Position numbers and translations under genes: made by a program
In this document: in pieces, positions 1 through 9,123 of the stretch
How the letters are laid out: each line of letters begins with the position of its first letter
How positions within the stretch are numbered: the first letter of the stretch is position 1
The notes under the pieces: generated by a model
Seen by the model: the letters and a program-made list of their open reading frames with translations, nothing else
Told to the model about the DNA's origin: nothing
Database searches by the model: none
NCBI GenBank assembly: GCA_017472225.1
Contig: JAFUQS010000070.1
Coordinates: 1-32,222 of the forward strand
DNA from: Clostridia bacterium
Lineage (GTDB): Bacteria > Bacillota > Clostridia > Oscillospirales > Acutalibacteraceae
Length of the DNA: 32,222 bases
Reading direction: 5' to 3'

Positions 1-66
1 CTTCTGCTCTTGACAACTCAAACATTCTATGCTGTGTAGAAAATACGAGGGCGATGCCCTCAATGT

Positions 67-83
67 ATAACCAAATTGGTTAT
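67..83. promoter_or_regulatory. Perfect 17-bp palindrome, possible operator upstream of the sugar genes
   Basis: ATAACCAA and TTGGTTAT flank a single central A, an uninterrupted inverted repeat 63 bp before the first start codon. A looser element of the same half-site, TTGGT-gtaa-ACCA, follows at about 104-117. A small GC-rich hairpin (GAGGGC/GCCCTC) lies at 47-61. A TTGACA at 10-15 has no good -10 box after it. Palindromes of this size upstream of glycoside-hydrolase genes are often bound by a sugar-responsive regulator, but none is encoded nearby and the assignment is inference. Confidence 0.4.
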
Positions 84-145
84 CAAAAATACAAAAAAAT
101 ACAGCAAGTTGGTGTAAACCACTTGACTTTTTATAGGAGTATTAT

Positions 146-2188
146 ATGAAAAAGGTTATTGTTGTTTCAAAAACTCACCTCGATCTCGGCTTTACCGATT
201 ATGCCGAAAACATAAGAATGCAATACATAAACCGCTTCATTCCCGAGGCTATAAATCTTGCAAATCAGGTGAACAGTGAAAATGAAAAAAGCTTCATCTG
301 GACAACCGGCTCGTGGATACTTAAGGAGGCCTTGTTGTATTCTGAGCCGTCAGGCAAAGAAAAGCTGACAAAAGCATTACAAGAGGGCAACATAGTTCCC
401 CATGCAATGCCTTTCACACTGCACAGTGAGCTTCTTGATTACGATACCTTTGATTACGGACTTTCAATAGTTGACGAAATTGATAAATTAACAGGCAGAA
501 AAACCGTTGCTGCAAAAATGACCGATGTTCCCGGCCACACTAAGGGCATTATAAAGCCGCTTGCCGAGCACGGAATCAAGCTTCTGCACCTTGGCGTGAA
601 CGGGGCTTCTGCCCTCCCCGAGGTGCCGGAATGCTTTTTGTGGAAAGACGGCAAATATGAAATAGTTGTCATATATTCAGGTGCTTACGGCGGTGCCTTC
701 AGAAGTGACCTTGTTGATGAAATTCTTTATTTTGACCATACTCTTGACAATCACGGTGCTCCGTCACCCGAAAAGGTAAAAGAAAAAATCAACTCCATCA
801 GAAATGAATATCCCGGTTACGAGGTCACCGCCGGTACTCTTGACGAGTATGCGGAGGTTATATGGGAAAAGAGGGACAGACTGCCCGTTCTTGAATGTGA
901 AATCGGTGACACATGGATTCACGGCAGCGCAACCGACCCTTATAAATCAGGCTGTCTGAGAGAGCTTATGAGATTGAAAAGACAGTGGATAAAAAACGAC
1001 AGCATGGTTAAAGGAAGTGCCGAATACATTGCCTTTTCAGATGCCTTACTCTGCATTGCAGAGCATACCTGCGGTATGGACTCCAAAATCTACTTTTCCG
1101 ATTATGAGCATTATCTCAAAAAGGATTTTCAAAAGGCAAGAAAGGCAGATAAGGTAAAAATCCGTCACCCCTTCAGAGATTTTCCGCAGAGTATTCTTCC
1201 CGTTGTGGGAAGGCTTGACGGCAGAAGAAAAAGAGGATATTACAGTGTTATTGAAAAAAGCTGGAGGGAGCAAAGAGCCTACATTGACCTTGCACTTTCC
1301 GTGCTCAGTGACGAACACAAGGCAGAAGCTCAAAATGCAATTTCGTCACTTATCCCCCTGTCAGCTCTGAAATTAAAAAACGGCAACAACACACAAAAGG
1401 AAATATCGTGTGGAAAATGGGTCTTCAGACTCAATGAAAAAGGCGGAGTCGGATATCTCGCCCACGGTGGCGATGTTGTGATTAAAGAAAACGAAAAGGC
1501 AGCAGTGGACTACTTCTCCTTCACGAATGATGATTATAACTATTGGCTCACTCATTACACAAGAGACTTAAAGGAAACAGCAAAATGGTCAATCGGTGAT
1601 TTTGCAAGACCTGCATTAAAGCATACTGACGGAAAATTTCCGTCGGGCAGATTTGAATACTGGCTTGATTGCTTCGATTTTTCCGCAGAGGAAAACAGCA
1701 TAATTGCCAACCTGAAATGTGACAAAAAGCTTTGTGAGGAGCTTGGCGCACCCGAATTGATTCAGATAATTTATTCACTTTCCGAAAAAGGGCTCAGAAT
1801 TGATTTGTCATGGTACAAAAAGGATGCGAACCGCATTACGGAAGCAATATATTTTCATCTGTTTCCGTGTGCCGATGAGCTGAAATACAGAAAGCTCGAC
1901 ACCCTCATTGACCCGACGGATATAGCTTCAATGGGAGGCAGAAACCTAAATGTTGTGCAAAGCATACAGGTAAAGCTCAGTGAGAACCGATACACAATTG
2001 AAAATCTGCACTCCCCTATCGTTTCGGCGGGCAAGGGAAAGATTCTTCACTTTGACAACAAGTATGAGGACATTGAAAAAGACGGTCTGACCTATGTTCT
2101 TTATAACAATGTCTGGGGAACAAATTTCCCGCTTTGGTATGAAGAAAATGCACATTTTGGTTTTTGTATCGGATGCTCCGACAATTAA
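146..2188 (+). CDS. DUF5054 family protein, GH38-like putative glycosidase
   Basis: A 680-residue protein that I recognise as the DUF5054 family, which resembles the N-terminal part of GH38 alpha-mannosidases. The N-terminus has a Thr-His-Leu-Asp-Leu stretch (residues 10-14), like the His-x-Asp metal pair of GH38. Near residue 125 is T-D-V-P-G-H, and near residue 250 is T-W-I-H-G-S, both plausible active-site segments. There is no signal peptide, so it should act in the cytoplasm on an imported saccharide. Start: AGGAG lies 7 nt before this ATG. The downstream neighbour is a GH36 alpha-galactosidase on the same strand, which fits a glycan-use locus. The catalytic activity and substrate are not proven for the family as far as I know; the mannosidase link is inference from the fold-like motifs. 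Confidence 0.75.
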   Translation: MKKVIVVSKTHLDLGFTDYAENIRMQYINRFIPEAINLANQVNSENEKSFIWTTGSWILKEALLYSEPSGKEKLTKALQEGNIVPHAMPFTLHSELLDYDTFDYGLSIVDEIDKLTGRKTVAAKMTDVPGHTKGIIKPLAEHGIKLLHLGVNGASALPEVPECFLWKDGKYEIVVIYSGAYGGAFRSDLVDEILYFDHTLDNHGAPSPEKVKEKINSIRNEYPGYEVTAGTLDEYAEVIWEKRDRLPVLECEIGDTWIHGSATDPYKSGCLRELMRLKRQWIKNDSMVKGSAEYIAFSDALLCIAEHTCGMDSKIYFSDYEHYLKKDFQKARKADKVKIRHPFRDFPQSILPVVGRLDGRRKRGYYSVIEKSWREQRAYIDLALSVLSDEHKAEAQNAISSLIPLSALKLKNGNNTQKEISCGKWVFRLNEKGGVGYLAHGGDVVIKENEKAAVDYFSFTNDDYNYWLTHYTRDLKETAKWSIGDFARPALKHTDGKFPSGRFEYWLDCFDFSAEENSIIANLKCDKKLCEELGAPELIQIIYSLSEKGLRIDLSWYKKDANRITEAIYFHLFPCADELKYRKLDTLIDPTDIASMGGRNLNVVQSIQVKLSENRYTIENLHSPIVSAGKGKILHFDNKYEDIEKDGLTYVLYNNVWGTNFPLWYEENAHFGFCIGCSDN

Positions 2189-2216
2189 ACATTGCCCGTA
2201 AGATTTTCCTTATCTG

Positions 2217-2245
2217 TTGACAAACAAAAAATGCATTGATATACT
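2217..2245 (+). promoter_or_regulatory. Promoter of the GH36 gene
   Basis: TTGACA (2217-2222), a 17-nt spacer and TATACT (2240-2245) lie in the 112-bp gap before the alpha-galactosidase, so this gene can be transcribed on its own. A 7-bp inverted repeat, CCGTAAG (2196-2202) and CTTACGG (2261-2267), brackets the promoter. Confidence 0.6.
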
Positions 2246-2300
2246 GAAAAAACAAAGCCGCTTACGGTCAGATATTATATAATAACAGAGGTAATACATT

Positions 2301-4397
2301 ATGAAAATACTTGAAAGCAACGGAGTATTTATCCTTGAAACAGAAAACACACATTATGTTATAGCAGTTGACAATGAAGGCGTACTGAATCATCTTCATT
2401 GGGGCAAGAAGTGTAATGATGAGGATTATGTTTCAACCTATGTATCATGGGAAAGAAATTCAAATCACTCCTCAAGGGATTTATCAAAAACTGAGTACAT
2501 TCCCTATGGCGGCACAGTTTACAGACCTGTTTGCTTTATGGCAAATTATCCCGACGGCTGCAGAGAAGCTGTGCTTACTTACAAGGACTTCAGCATAAGT
2601 GAGGTTGACGATGCCTTTCTTCTTGAAATTATTCTTGAAGATAAGCCCTATAATCTTGAAGTGACACTTTGCTATAAATTAAGAGAAGGCACCGATATAA
2701 TCGAAAGATTTGCAAGAGTGAAAAACAATTCCGATTCCCTTGTTGTACTCGGCAAAATATCTTCAGCCGAATTCAATTTCCCTTCCCTTAGACCTTATAC
2801 ATCAACGAATTTCAACGGTGCATGGGCTTCTGAATTCAGAATGGAAAGCACTGAAGTAAGAAACGGTGTTCTCAGCTATGACAGCAGAAAAGGCGGAAGC
2901 AATCACACTGTAAACCCCGTGTTTATTCTTTCACAGAATGCCGACGAAAAGCAGGGTGATGTTTTCTTTGGCGCACTTGCCTGGACAGGTAACTTCAAAA
3001 CAGAAATTTCAAGAGATTTTGCAGGCATCACAAGAGCCGTTATCGGCATCAATGACTTTGACTTTTCATATAATCTTCATCCCGGTGAAGAATTTGTTGC
3101 TCCCTCTGTTTTCTGCGGATACACAAAGGGCTTTGCACAGATGAGTAATCAGATGAATTCCTTTGCCACTGAGCATATTCTTCCGAAAAGATACGCAAAA
3201 GAGCCTCTCCCCGTGCTTTATAACAGTTGGGAAGCAACAGGGTTCAATGTAAGCTCAGAGGGGCAGCAGAAATTGGCTGAAATTGCCGCAGATATCGGCT
3301 GTGAGCTTTTCGTTATGGACGACGGTTGGTTCGGTCAGCGTAAGGATGACCATGCGGGTCTCGGCGATTGGTATGTGAACAAGGATAAATTCCCCGAGGG
3401 ACTTAAACCGCTTATTGATAAAGTAAAGAGCCTTGGTATGAGATTCGGACTCTGGTTTGAGCCTGAAATGGTTAATCCCGATTCCGACCTGTACCGTACT
3501 CACCCCGAATGGACTTATCACTATGACACAAGAGTTCCTTCGCTTCTCAGAAATCAGCTTGTGCTTAACCTCACAAGGGCTGATGTTCAGGAATATGTTT
3601 TCAGGTGCATGGACGATATGCTTTGTGAATATGACATCAGCTACATCAAGTGGGATATGAACAGAGCATACTCTGAAACGGGCGGAGAAAACCTTGAAAA
3701 TCCGCAGGAATTGTGGTATCGCCACATTAAAGCAGTTTATGAAATTGCCGATAAGCTCAAGGCAAAGCACCCTGACCTTCAGATTGAGTGCTGTGCTTCA
3801 GGCGGCGGCAGAGTTGACCTCGGCTCGCTTTCTCACTTTGACATGGTATGGACAAGTGACAACACAGACCCCATTGACAGACTTGAAATTCAGCACGGAT
3901 TTTCACTTCTTTACCCCATTAAGTGTATGCGTGCATGGGTTACAGATACCAACAGAGGCTCACGCCCCAATGATTGGGATTTCCGTTTCAATGTTACCAT
4001 GCAGGGCTCACTTTCAATCGGCGGCAATCTTCTCAAATACAGTAAAGATGAGCTTGAGATTCATAAGAAATACATCACAATGTATAAGGAAATCAGAAAC
4101 ACCATTCAATTCGGTAAATTCTATCGCCTTGCAAACTTCTCGCAGGACAGCATTTATGCAACACAGTATGTTGACGAAAATCAGAGTGTACTTTTCCTTT
4201 GCACAAGCGTAAACACCTTCTTCAATGATAAGTTCTATCACATATGCCTTGACGGTCTTGATGAAAACGCACAGTATCTGCTTACATACAACGGAAAAGA
4301 TGAGATTTACGGCGGTGCATATCTTATGAATGTAGGTCTTGACTTTGATATGGGTGGCACACTTCAATCAAGGATAATAATTCTCAAGAAGCTCTGA
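2301..4397 (+). CDS. Alpha-galactosidase, glycoside hydrolase family 36
   Basis: A 698-residue GH36 alpha-galactosidase that releases terminal alpha-1,6-galactose from raffinose-type oligosaccharides or galactomannan. The order is an N-terminal beta-sandwich (about 1-300), a TIM barrel (about 320-620) and a small C-terminal beta domain. Visible signatures are M-D-D-G-W-F-G (about 340), the nucleophile Asp452 in K-W-D-M-N-R, E-C-C-A-S-G-G-G-R (about 495), and the acid/base Asp520 in W-T-S-D-N-T-D. Length and spacing match tetrameric bacterial GH36 enzymes. There is no signal peptide, so the substrate must be imported first. GAGGT precedes the ATG. It has its own promoter and a strong terminator behind it. 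Confidence 0.95.
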   Translation: MKILESNGVFILETENTHYVIAVDNEGVLNHLHWGKKCNDEDYVSTYVSWERNSNHSSRDLSKTEYIPYGGTVYRPVCFMANYPDGCREAVLTYKDFSISEVDDAFLLEIILEDKPYNLEVTLCYKLREGTDIIERFARVKNNSDSLVVLGKISSAEFNFPSLRPYTSTNFNGAWASEFRMESTEVRNGVLSYDSRKGGSNHTVNPVFILSQNADEKQGDVFFGALAWTGNFKTEISRDFAGITRAVIGINDFDFSYNLHPGEEFVAPSVFCGYTKGFAQMSNQMNSFATEHILPKRYAKEPLPVLYNSWEATGFNVSSEGQQKLAEIAADIGCELFVMDDGWFGQRKDDHAGLGDWYVNKDKFPEGLKPLIDKVKSLGMRFGLWFEPEMVNPDSDLYRTHPEWTYHYDTRVPSLLRNQLVLNLTRADVQEYVFRCMDDMLCEYDISYIKWDMNRAYSETGGENLENPQELWYRHIKAVYEIADKLKAKHPDLQIECCASGGGRVDLGSLSHFDMVWTSDNTDPIDRLEIQHGFSLLYPIKCMRAWVTDTNRGSRPNDWDFRFNVTMQGSLSIGGNLLKYSKDELEIHKKYITMYKEIRNTIQFGKFYRLANFSQDSIYATQYVDENQSVLFLCTSVNTFFNDKFYHICLDGLDENAQYLLTYNGKDEIYGGAYLMNVGLDFDMGGTLQSRIIILKKL

Positions 4398-4445
4398 TAA
4401 AAGTCAGTATTAAACCAATATATAATAAACATCTGATATGGCAAT

Positions 4446-4490
4446 TAAAAAATACAGACACACCACAAAACGGTATGTCTGTATTTTTAT
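4446..4490. terminator. Bidirectional terminator between GH36 and Rrf2 genes
   Basis: ATACAGACA (4452-4460) and TGTCTGTAT (4476-4484) pair, with ACC/GGT continuing the stem after one mismatch and a 7-nt loop. T5 follows on the plus strand, and A6 precedes it, giving a T-run on the minus strand, so it can serve both convergent genes. The Rrf2 stop codon lies in the T-run. Confidence 0.8.
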
Positions 4491-4924
4491 ATCATATAAT
4501 CATCGGCAGGGTTTTCCTTGTGCTTATCCAGAATATCCTGCAGTGTGATACCGTCAAGATACTCGGTTACCACACTGTATAAGCCCTGCCACACAGGGAG
4601 AGTAATGCACTCTGCGCACCGTTCACATTCATTCGGCTCATATTCCAGACAGGAAACAGGGGCAAGTGTACCTTCAGTTAATCGGAGAATTTCCCCAACA
4701 GTATATTTTTCCGGAGCTTTTGCAAGCTTGTAGCCACCCTGAAAGCCTCGGTTTGTTCTTAAAAAATCAGTTTTATTGAACACGGGAATAATCTGTTCCA
4801 GATATTTTTTTGAAACATTCTGACGCTGAGCAATGTCCTTCAAAGCAATGTAGCCATCATCCTTATGCTCAGCCAGGTCAAGCATCATGCGTAATGCATA
4901 TCTTCCTTTGGTTGAAATCTTCAT
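4487..4924 (-). CDS. Rrf2 family regulator with IscR-like cysteines (CymR/IscR type)
   Basis: A 145-residue Rrf2-family winged-helix DNA-binding protein. The family hallmark M-K-I-S-T-K-G-R-Y-A-L-R is at the N-terminus, and the recognition helix is around S-K-K-Y-L-E-Q. The start is set at 4924 because GAGGAG lies 8 nt upstream; an extension to 5011 would read through the cysK terminator and its own promoter. Cysteines occur at 92, 100, 103 and 106, the region where IscR carries Fe-S ligands (Cys92, 98, 104), whereas the cysteine regulator CymR lacks such a cluster. The neighbours are cysK and metY, so control of cysteine or sulfide assimilation is likely. Whether it senses an Fe-S cluster or a CysK complex, as CymR does, is open. 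Confidence 0.88.
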   Translation of the reverse strand: MKISTKGRYALRMMLDLAEHKDDGYIALKDIAQRQNVSKKYLEQIIPVFNKTDFLRTNRGFQGGYKLAKAPEKYTVGEILRLTEGTLAPVSCLEYEPNECERCAECITLPVWQGLYSVVTEYLDGITLQDILDKHKENPADDYMI

Positions 4925-4952
4925 TTTCAATCTCCTCAAAGATTTTAATAAT

Positions 4953-4984
4953 CCTATAATAACATATTTTTTATAGGTTTTCAA
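4953..4984 (-). promoter_or_regulatory. Promoter of the Rrf2 gene with CCTATAA/TTATAGG half-sites
   Basis: On the minus strand TTGAAA (4984-4979), a 17-nt spacer and TATTAT (4961-4956). The half-site AAAACCTATAA begins next to the -35 box and TTATAGG overlaps the -10 box. The AAAACCTAT half-site also occurs in the metY operator, suggesting autoregulation, though the spacing between half-sites differs (15 nt here, 7 nt there). Confidence 0.55.
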
Positions 4985-4990
4985 GTTCAC

Positions 4991-5028
4991 ATAAAAAGTC
5001 ACCGATGCCATAATTTACAGCATCGGTG
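4991..5028 (-). terminator. Terminator of the metY-cysK operon
   Basis: CACCGATGC (5000-5008) and GCATCGGTG (5020-5028) form a perfect 9-bp stem with an 11-nt loop. Read on the minus strand it is followed by ACTTTTTA. It lies 15 bp after the cysK stop codon. Confidence 0.8.
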
Positions 5029-5042
5029 GTTTTGCAATATAA

Positions 5043-5975
5043 TCAATCGGCAAAAAGCGAAGTGGATAAATACCTGTCCCCCGTGTCAGGCAGAAGCACA
5101 ACAATAGTTTTCCCTTCATTTTCGGAACGCTTTGCAAGCTCTATTGCTGCCCGGACTGCGGCTCCTGAGGAAATTCCCACAAGAATACCCTCACTTTTAC
5201 CGATAAGTCTTCCCGTCGCAAAGGCATCTTCGTTTGACACCGGAACAATCTCGTCATAAATATTTGTGTTGAGAACCTCGGGAACAAAGCCTGCACCGAT
5301 GCCCTGAATTTTATGAGCACCTGCTATCCCTGTGGAAAGCACGGCTGAATCAGCAGGCTCAACAGCAACCACCTTAATGTCGGGATTCTGCTTTTTCAGA
5401 TATTCGCCGACACCGGTAATTGTACCGCCTGTCCCTACACCCGCAACAAAGATATCCACCTTGCCGTCTGTATCCTCGTAGATTTCGGGGCCTGTATTTT
5501 CTCTGTGCGCTTTTGGGTTGGCAGAATTAACAAACTGTCCCGGAATAAAGCTGTCCGGAATTGCTGAAGCTAATTCTTCCGCCTTTGCAATTGCGCCCTT
5601 CATACCCTTGGCACCCTCCGTCAGAACAAGCTCTGCCCCATAAGCTTTCACTAACTGTCTGCGCTCAACCGACATTGTTTCGGGCATAACAATGATAACA
5701 CGGTATCCCCTTGCCGCAGCAACCGATGCAAGACCTATACCCGTGTTGCCCGAGGTGGGTTCAATAATAACTGAGCCGGGTTTTAATTTGCCTGTTGCTT
5801 CAGCATCGTCAATCATAGCCTTTGCAACACGATCCTTAACAGATCCGGCGGGATTGAAATATTCAAGCTTGGCAACGACCTTTGCTTTGAGTTTAAGATT
5901 TTTTTCAATATTTGTCAGCTCAAGTAAAGGAGTTTTTCCTATAAGCTGATCGGCAGATTTAAAAATATTTGACAT
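5043..5975 (-). CDS. cysK: Cysteine synthase (O-acetylserine sulfhydrylase)
   Basis: A 310-residue PLP enzyme making cysteine from O-acetylserine and sulfide in the cytoplasm. The PLP lysine is Lys47 in N-P-A-G-S-V-K-D-R, the substrate loop T-S-G-N-T-G is at 74-79, and the glycine-rich phosphate loop G-T-G-G-T-I-T-G is near 180. Length matches the CysK/CysM family. GGGAGG lies 8 nt before the ATG. It follows metY by only 17 bp, so the two are co-transcribed, and the terminator at 4991-5028 closes the unit. The C-terminus ends in S-L-F-A-D rather than the usual Ile; in other bacteria the C-terminal end of serine acetyltransferase, not of CysK, mediates complex formation, so this has no clear consequence. 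Confidence 0.95.
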   Translation of the reverse strand: MSNIFKSADQLIGKTPLLELTNIEKNLKLKAKVVAKLEYFNPAGSVKDRVAKAMIDDAEATGKLKPGSVIIEPTSGNTGIGLASVAAARGYRVIIVMPETMSVERRQLVKAYGAELVLTEGAKGMKGAIAKAEELASAIPDSFIPGQFVNSANPKAHRENTGPEIYEDTDGKVDIFVAGVGTGGTITGVGEYLKKQNPDIKVVAVEPADSAVLSTGIAGAHKIQGIGAGFVPEVLNTNIYDEIVPVSNEDAFATGRLIGKSEGILVGISSGAAVRAAIELAKRSENEGKTIVVLLPDTGDRYLSTSLFAD

Positions 5976-5992
5976 AACAACGCCTCCCGATA

Positions 5993-7276
5993 TTATTTCA
6001 CTGCATCAAAGCCCTTCTGAAGGTCGGCAAGGATATCATCAATATGCTCTGTGCCGATTGAAAGACGGATGGTGTTGGGCTTGATACCCTGATCTGACAA
6101 TTCTTCTTCAGAAAGCTGACTATGGGTGGTTGTTGCCGGATGAATAACAAGACTCTTTACATCTGCAACATTGGCAAGAAGTGAAAAAATCTTCAGACTG
6201 TCGATAAATTTGTGAGCTTCCTTCTGTCCGCCCTTAATTTCGAAGGTAAAAATTGAGCCTCCTCCATTCGGAAAATAACGCTGATAAAGTGAGTTATCCG
6301 GGTGGGAAGCAAGTGAGGGGTGATTTACCCTGTCAACCTGCGGATGATTCCGGAGAAAATCAACAACCTTTTTGGTGTTTTCACTGTGACGCTCAATGCG
6401 AAGGGACAAGGTTTCAATGCCTTGCAAAAGAAGAAAAGCAGCAAAGGGAGAAATTGTTGCACCGGTGTCACGAAGAAGAATAGCACGTATATAAGTCACA
6501 AATGCAGCAGCACCGACAGCTTTAACAAAGGATACACCGTGATAGCTTGGGTTAGGCTCTGCAATTGCAGGATATTTGCCTGATTCTGCCCAATCAAATT
6601 TGCCTGAATCAACGATAATTCCGCCAAGAGTAGTACCATGACCGCCAAGGAATTTTGTTGCAGAGTGAACGACGATATCTGCACCGTGTTCAATGGGACG
6701 GATAAGATAAGGCGTACCAAAGGTATTATCAACAACAAGAGGCAGACCATGCTTATGAGCCAGCTCGGCCAAGGCATCGATATCGGGAATATCGCTGTTA
6801 GGGTTACCGAGAGTTTCAATATAAATCGCTCTTGTATTTTCCTGTATTGCAGCTTCGACTTCATCAAGGTTGTGAATGTTTACAAATGAAGCAGTAATAC
6901 CGAAATTTGGCAGAGTATGAGCAAGAAGATTGTAGCTGCCGCCGTATATGGTTTTCTGAGCCACAAAGTGACCTCCGTTTTGTCCGAGTGCTTCAAGAGT
7001 ATAAGTAATTGCCGCAGCTCCGGAAGCGAGAGCAAGTGCCGCCACACCACCTTCAAGGGCTGCTACACGCTGTTCGAGAACATCCTGAGTGGAATTTGTG
7101 AGTCTGCCGTAAATATTACCTGCATCTGCAAGACCAAAGCGTGCCGCTGCGTGGGCAGAATTTTTGAAAACATAAGATGTTGTTGCATAAATGGGTACAG
7201 CACGGGCATCAGTTGCAGGATCGGGGTTTTCCTGACCTACATGTAGCTGGAGAGTTTCAAATTTAAGTTCTGACAT
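5993..7276 (-). CDS. metY: O-acetylhomoserine sulfhydrylase (aminocarboxypropyltransferase)
   Basis: A 427-residue Cys/Met-metabolism PLP enzyme of the MetY type, which makes homocysteine from O-acetylhomoserine and sulfide. The PLP lysine is Lys208 in [12 protein letters not shown]. Other features are Y-G-R-L-T-N-S-T near 56-63 and a long insertion in the G-K-F-D-W region, typical of MetY rather than MetB/MetC. It is the first gene of the metY-cysK operon, so sulfide can flow to either homocysteine or cysteine. Its start is preceded by AAAGGAAA. The 140-nt leader shows no S-box or T-box consensus that I can recognise. Control is probably through the palindrome on its promoter. Confidence 0.93.
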   Translation of the reverse strand: MSELKFETLQLHVGQENPDPATDARAVPIYATTSYVFKNSAHAAARFGLADAGNIYGRLTNSTQDVLEQRVAALEGGVAALALASGAAAITYTLEALGQNGGHFVAQKTIYGGSYNLLAHTLPNFGITASFVNIHNLDEVEAAIQENTRAIYIETLGNPNSDIPDIDALAELAHKHGLPLVVDNTFGTPYLIRPIEHGADIVVHSATKFLGGHGTTLGGIIVDSGKFDWAESGKYPAIAEPNPSYHGVSFVKAVGAAAFVTYIRAILLRDTGATISPFAAFLLLQGIETLSLRIERHSENTKKVVDFLRNHPQVDRVNHPSLASHPDNSLYQRYFPNGGGSIFTFEIKGGQKEAHKFIDSLKIFSLLANVADVKSLVIHPATTTHSQLSEEELSDQGIKPNTIRLSIGTEHIDDILADLQKGFDAVK

Positions 7277-7421
7277 AATTATTATTTCCTTTCGAATTAT
7301 ATTTTGAATATGATGTTTTGTCTTATTTCAAAAATCACATTCGTCCGAAACGGAAATTAGCCCTCACAAGCTTTTCAAAATTATTTTCCATTGAACATTA
7401 CCTGCCTTTGAGAATGATTGA

Positions 7422-7458
7422 ATTATACCACTCAAAACCTATAAAGTCAATAGGTTTT
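7422..7458 (-). promoter_or_regulatory. metY promoter overlapped by a perfect palindromic operator
   Basis: On the minus strand TTGACT (7450-7445), a 17-nt spacer and TATAAT (7427-7422). The inverted repeat AAAACCTAT / ATAGGTTTT (7434-7442 and 7450-7458, 7-nt spacer) is perfect and covers the -35 box. This is the layout of a repressor site. The nearby Rrf2 regulator is the obvious candidate ligand, because its own promoter repeats the half-site. The rest of 7277-7510 holds no gene. Confidence 0.7.
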
Positions 7459-7510
7459 ATATATTTTATTTTTTTTAAAAATTTTTTCTGTAAGTCTTGT
7501 TAATTGAAAT

Positions 7511-7543
7511 AAAAAAACTGACCTCGAAAAACCGAAGTCAGTA
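7511..7543 (-). terminator. Terminator of the ABC importer operon
   Basis: ACTGAC (7518-7523) and GTCAGT (7538-7543) pair, extended by TCG/CGA after one mismatch. On the minus strand it is followed by seven T. It lies 40 bp after the stop of the ATPase gene. Confidence 0.75.
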
Positions 7544-7582
7544 ATTTAAGCTTTTAATTTTCTGCATTTACAGGTTACGATT

Positions 7583-8332
7583 TTATTGACCCAAAGCATC
7601 ATGAAGTCTGTTCCATGTTTCACCGTAGCCTTCACTTGCAGGAGTGACAGGCTTGGGAATTCTGTTCTGCTCATCAATGATGATATTACCCTTTTTATCC
7701 ATCACAAGAACCCGTGTTCCGAGAACAAGAGCCTCCTGAATGTTGTGGGTAATGAAAATAACGGTTACACCCGATTGTTCATGAATAAGGTGCAATTCAG
7801 CCTGAAGCTTATTTCTCGTCATGGCATCAAGAGCTGCAAAGGGTTCATCCATAAGAATAATATCGGATTTAAGAGCAAGAGCCTTTGCTATTGCAACCCT
7901 CTGCTTCATGCCGCCTGAAAGCTCATGAGGATAATTCTTCTGCTTGCCGTCAAGGTCAACCTTTCTGAGTGCATCATCAGAAATTTCCTTGAGCATTTTT
8001 TTATCCTTCATCCCCTGAACCTTTAGCGGATATTGGATATTCTTTTCAACAGTCTTCCACGGATAAAGCTGATTGAAATCCTGAAACACCATCATTCTGT
8101 CTGTTCCGGGCTTTTTAACCTCTTTGCCGCAGGCTGTGATTTTTCCTTCAAAATCCTCAAAGCCTGCAACACAGCGAATCAGCGTTGATTTGCCGCAGCC
8201 GGAAGGACCGAGTATACAGACAAATTCACCTTTCTCAATTGTAAGGTTAATATTTTTGAGAATGGTGGCTGATACATTCTGAGAGTGATAGGTTTTGGTG
8301 AGATTTTCAATCTTAAGAATTTCTTTGTTCAT
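7583..8332 (-). CDS. ABC importer ATPase, SsuB/TauB/NrtD family
   Basis: A 249-residue ATP-binding subunit when started at the ATG at 8332, whose codon overlaps the permease stop codon in an ATGA junction. The reading frame is open further upstream, but that part is the permease gene in another frame. Walker A G-P-S-G-C-G-K-S-T is at 42-50, the Q-loop near 84, the signature L-S-G-G-M-K-Q-R at 138-145, Walker B I-L-M-D-E-P near 159-164, and the switch His in F-I-T-H-N. The P-W-K-T-V segment after the Q-loop is usual in sulfonate, taurine and nitrate importers. It powers uptake through the adjacent permease. The substrate cannot be read from this subunit. Confidence 0.92.
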   Translation of the reverse strand: MNKEILKIENLTKTYHSQNVSATILKNINLTIEKGEFVCILGPSGCGKSTLIRCVAGFEDFEGKITACGKEVKKPGTDRMMVFQDFNQLYPWKTVEKNIQYPLKVQGMKDKKMLKEISDDALRKVDLDGKQKNYPHELSGGMKQRVAIAKALALKSDIILMDEPFAALDAMTRNKLQAELHLIHEQSGVTVIFITHNIQEALVLGTRVLVMDKKGNIIIDEQNRIPKPVTPASEGYGETWNRLHDALGQ

Positions 8333-9111
8333 CTGACCATACCCCACTTTCTGACAGTGTGTTTTTCGATATTGGCAAAAATACCGTATTCCACAATTAC
8401 ACCGACAAGAATAATGAGAATCAATGCGGCATAAACACTCGGAAAGCTGAGCCACAGGGTACGGGCGTTGTTGATATATGTGCCGATACCTGCTGAGGAG
8501 GCAACACCGAAAATCATTTCTGCCGAAATGAGACCTCGCCAGGCTCTTGCCCAACCAACACGAACACCTGAAATAATGCTTGAGAAGGATGAGGGAATAT
8601 AAATTCCGAAAATGAGTCCTGTTCTGCTCAAGCCGATGTTTCTGCCTGATTCAACGTGCATTTTCGGAACGGACTTGAAGCCGTCAATAATGCTTCGTGA
8701 CATTGGCCACACAACGGAATGAACAACAAGAACGATTATAGTTGTGTCTGTTGCGCCGATTGTAATCATAAGAATCGGCATAAGTGCCACAGCGGGCAAA
8801 AGATCGCAAATCGAAACAATCAGGTTATAAACCGTGTTGAAAATTTCACTTGCAACAGAAAGTCCTGAGAAGGCAAAAGCCAGAGCCATACCGATACCGA
8901 GACCTTCTGCAATGAGAAGCAATGACTTGCCGAGATATTGCAAAATAGGGCGAACATCGCTTATGAACATATCTTCATAAAGTGTTTTCAGAATTACGCC
9001 GAGTCTCGGAACTGCCATAATATCTCTGTGAACGGCATACAATTCCCAAAGGACCAAAACGGCGACAATAAATAACACTTTTATTATCAGTTTCTGATAT
9101 TTTTTCATCAT
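8329..9111 (-). CDS. ABC importer permease, SsuC/TauC family
   Basis: A 260-residue integral membrane permease with about six helices. It has the BPD-type EAA loop, here in the region G-L-S-R-T-G-L-I-F-G-I-Y-I-P (about 160-175), which docks to the ATPase. Two ATG codons stand in tandem at 9111 and 9108. GGGAG is 4 nt from the first and 7 nt from the second, so the second may be the true start. Its stop codon overlaps the ATPase start, and the binding-protein gene ends 12 bp upstream, giving a binding protein-permease-ATPase operon. Confidence 0.92.
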   Translation of the reverse strand: MMKKYQKLIIKVLFIVAVLVLWELYAVHRDIMAVPRLGVILKTLYEDMFISDVRPILQYLGKSLLLIAEGLGIGMALAFAFSGLSVASEIFNTVYNLIVSICDLLPAVALMPILMITIGATDTTIIVLVVHSVVWPMSRSIIDGFKSVPKMHVESGRNIGLSRTGLIFGIYIPSSFSSIISGVRVGWARAWRGLISAEMIFGVASSAGIGTYINNARTLWLSFPSVYAALILIILVGVIVEYGIFANIEKHTVRKWGMVR

Positions 9112-9123
9112 AGTCTCCCGTTG

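Noticed and set aside
4925-5011. N-terminal extension of the Rrf2 protein to 174 residues
   Set aside because: It would run through the cysK terminator and the gene's own promoter, and the family begins at M-K-I-S-T-K-G-R with a good ribosome site at 4924.
7277-7421. S-box or T-box riboswitch in the metY leader
   Set aside because: No SAM-box core, no T-box sequence and no terminator stem can be found in the 140-nt leader.
8333-8554. 74-residue N-terminal extension of the ABC ATPase
   Set aside because: It is the permease gene read in another frame, is Cys/Arg-rich and unlike any ATPase; the ATGA overlap start at 8332 fits the family.
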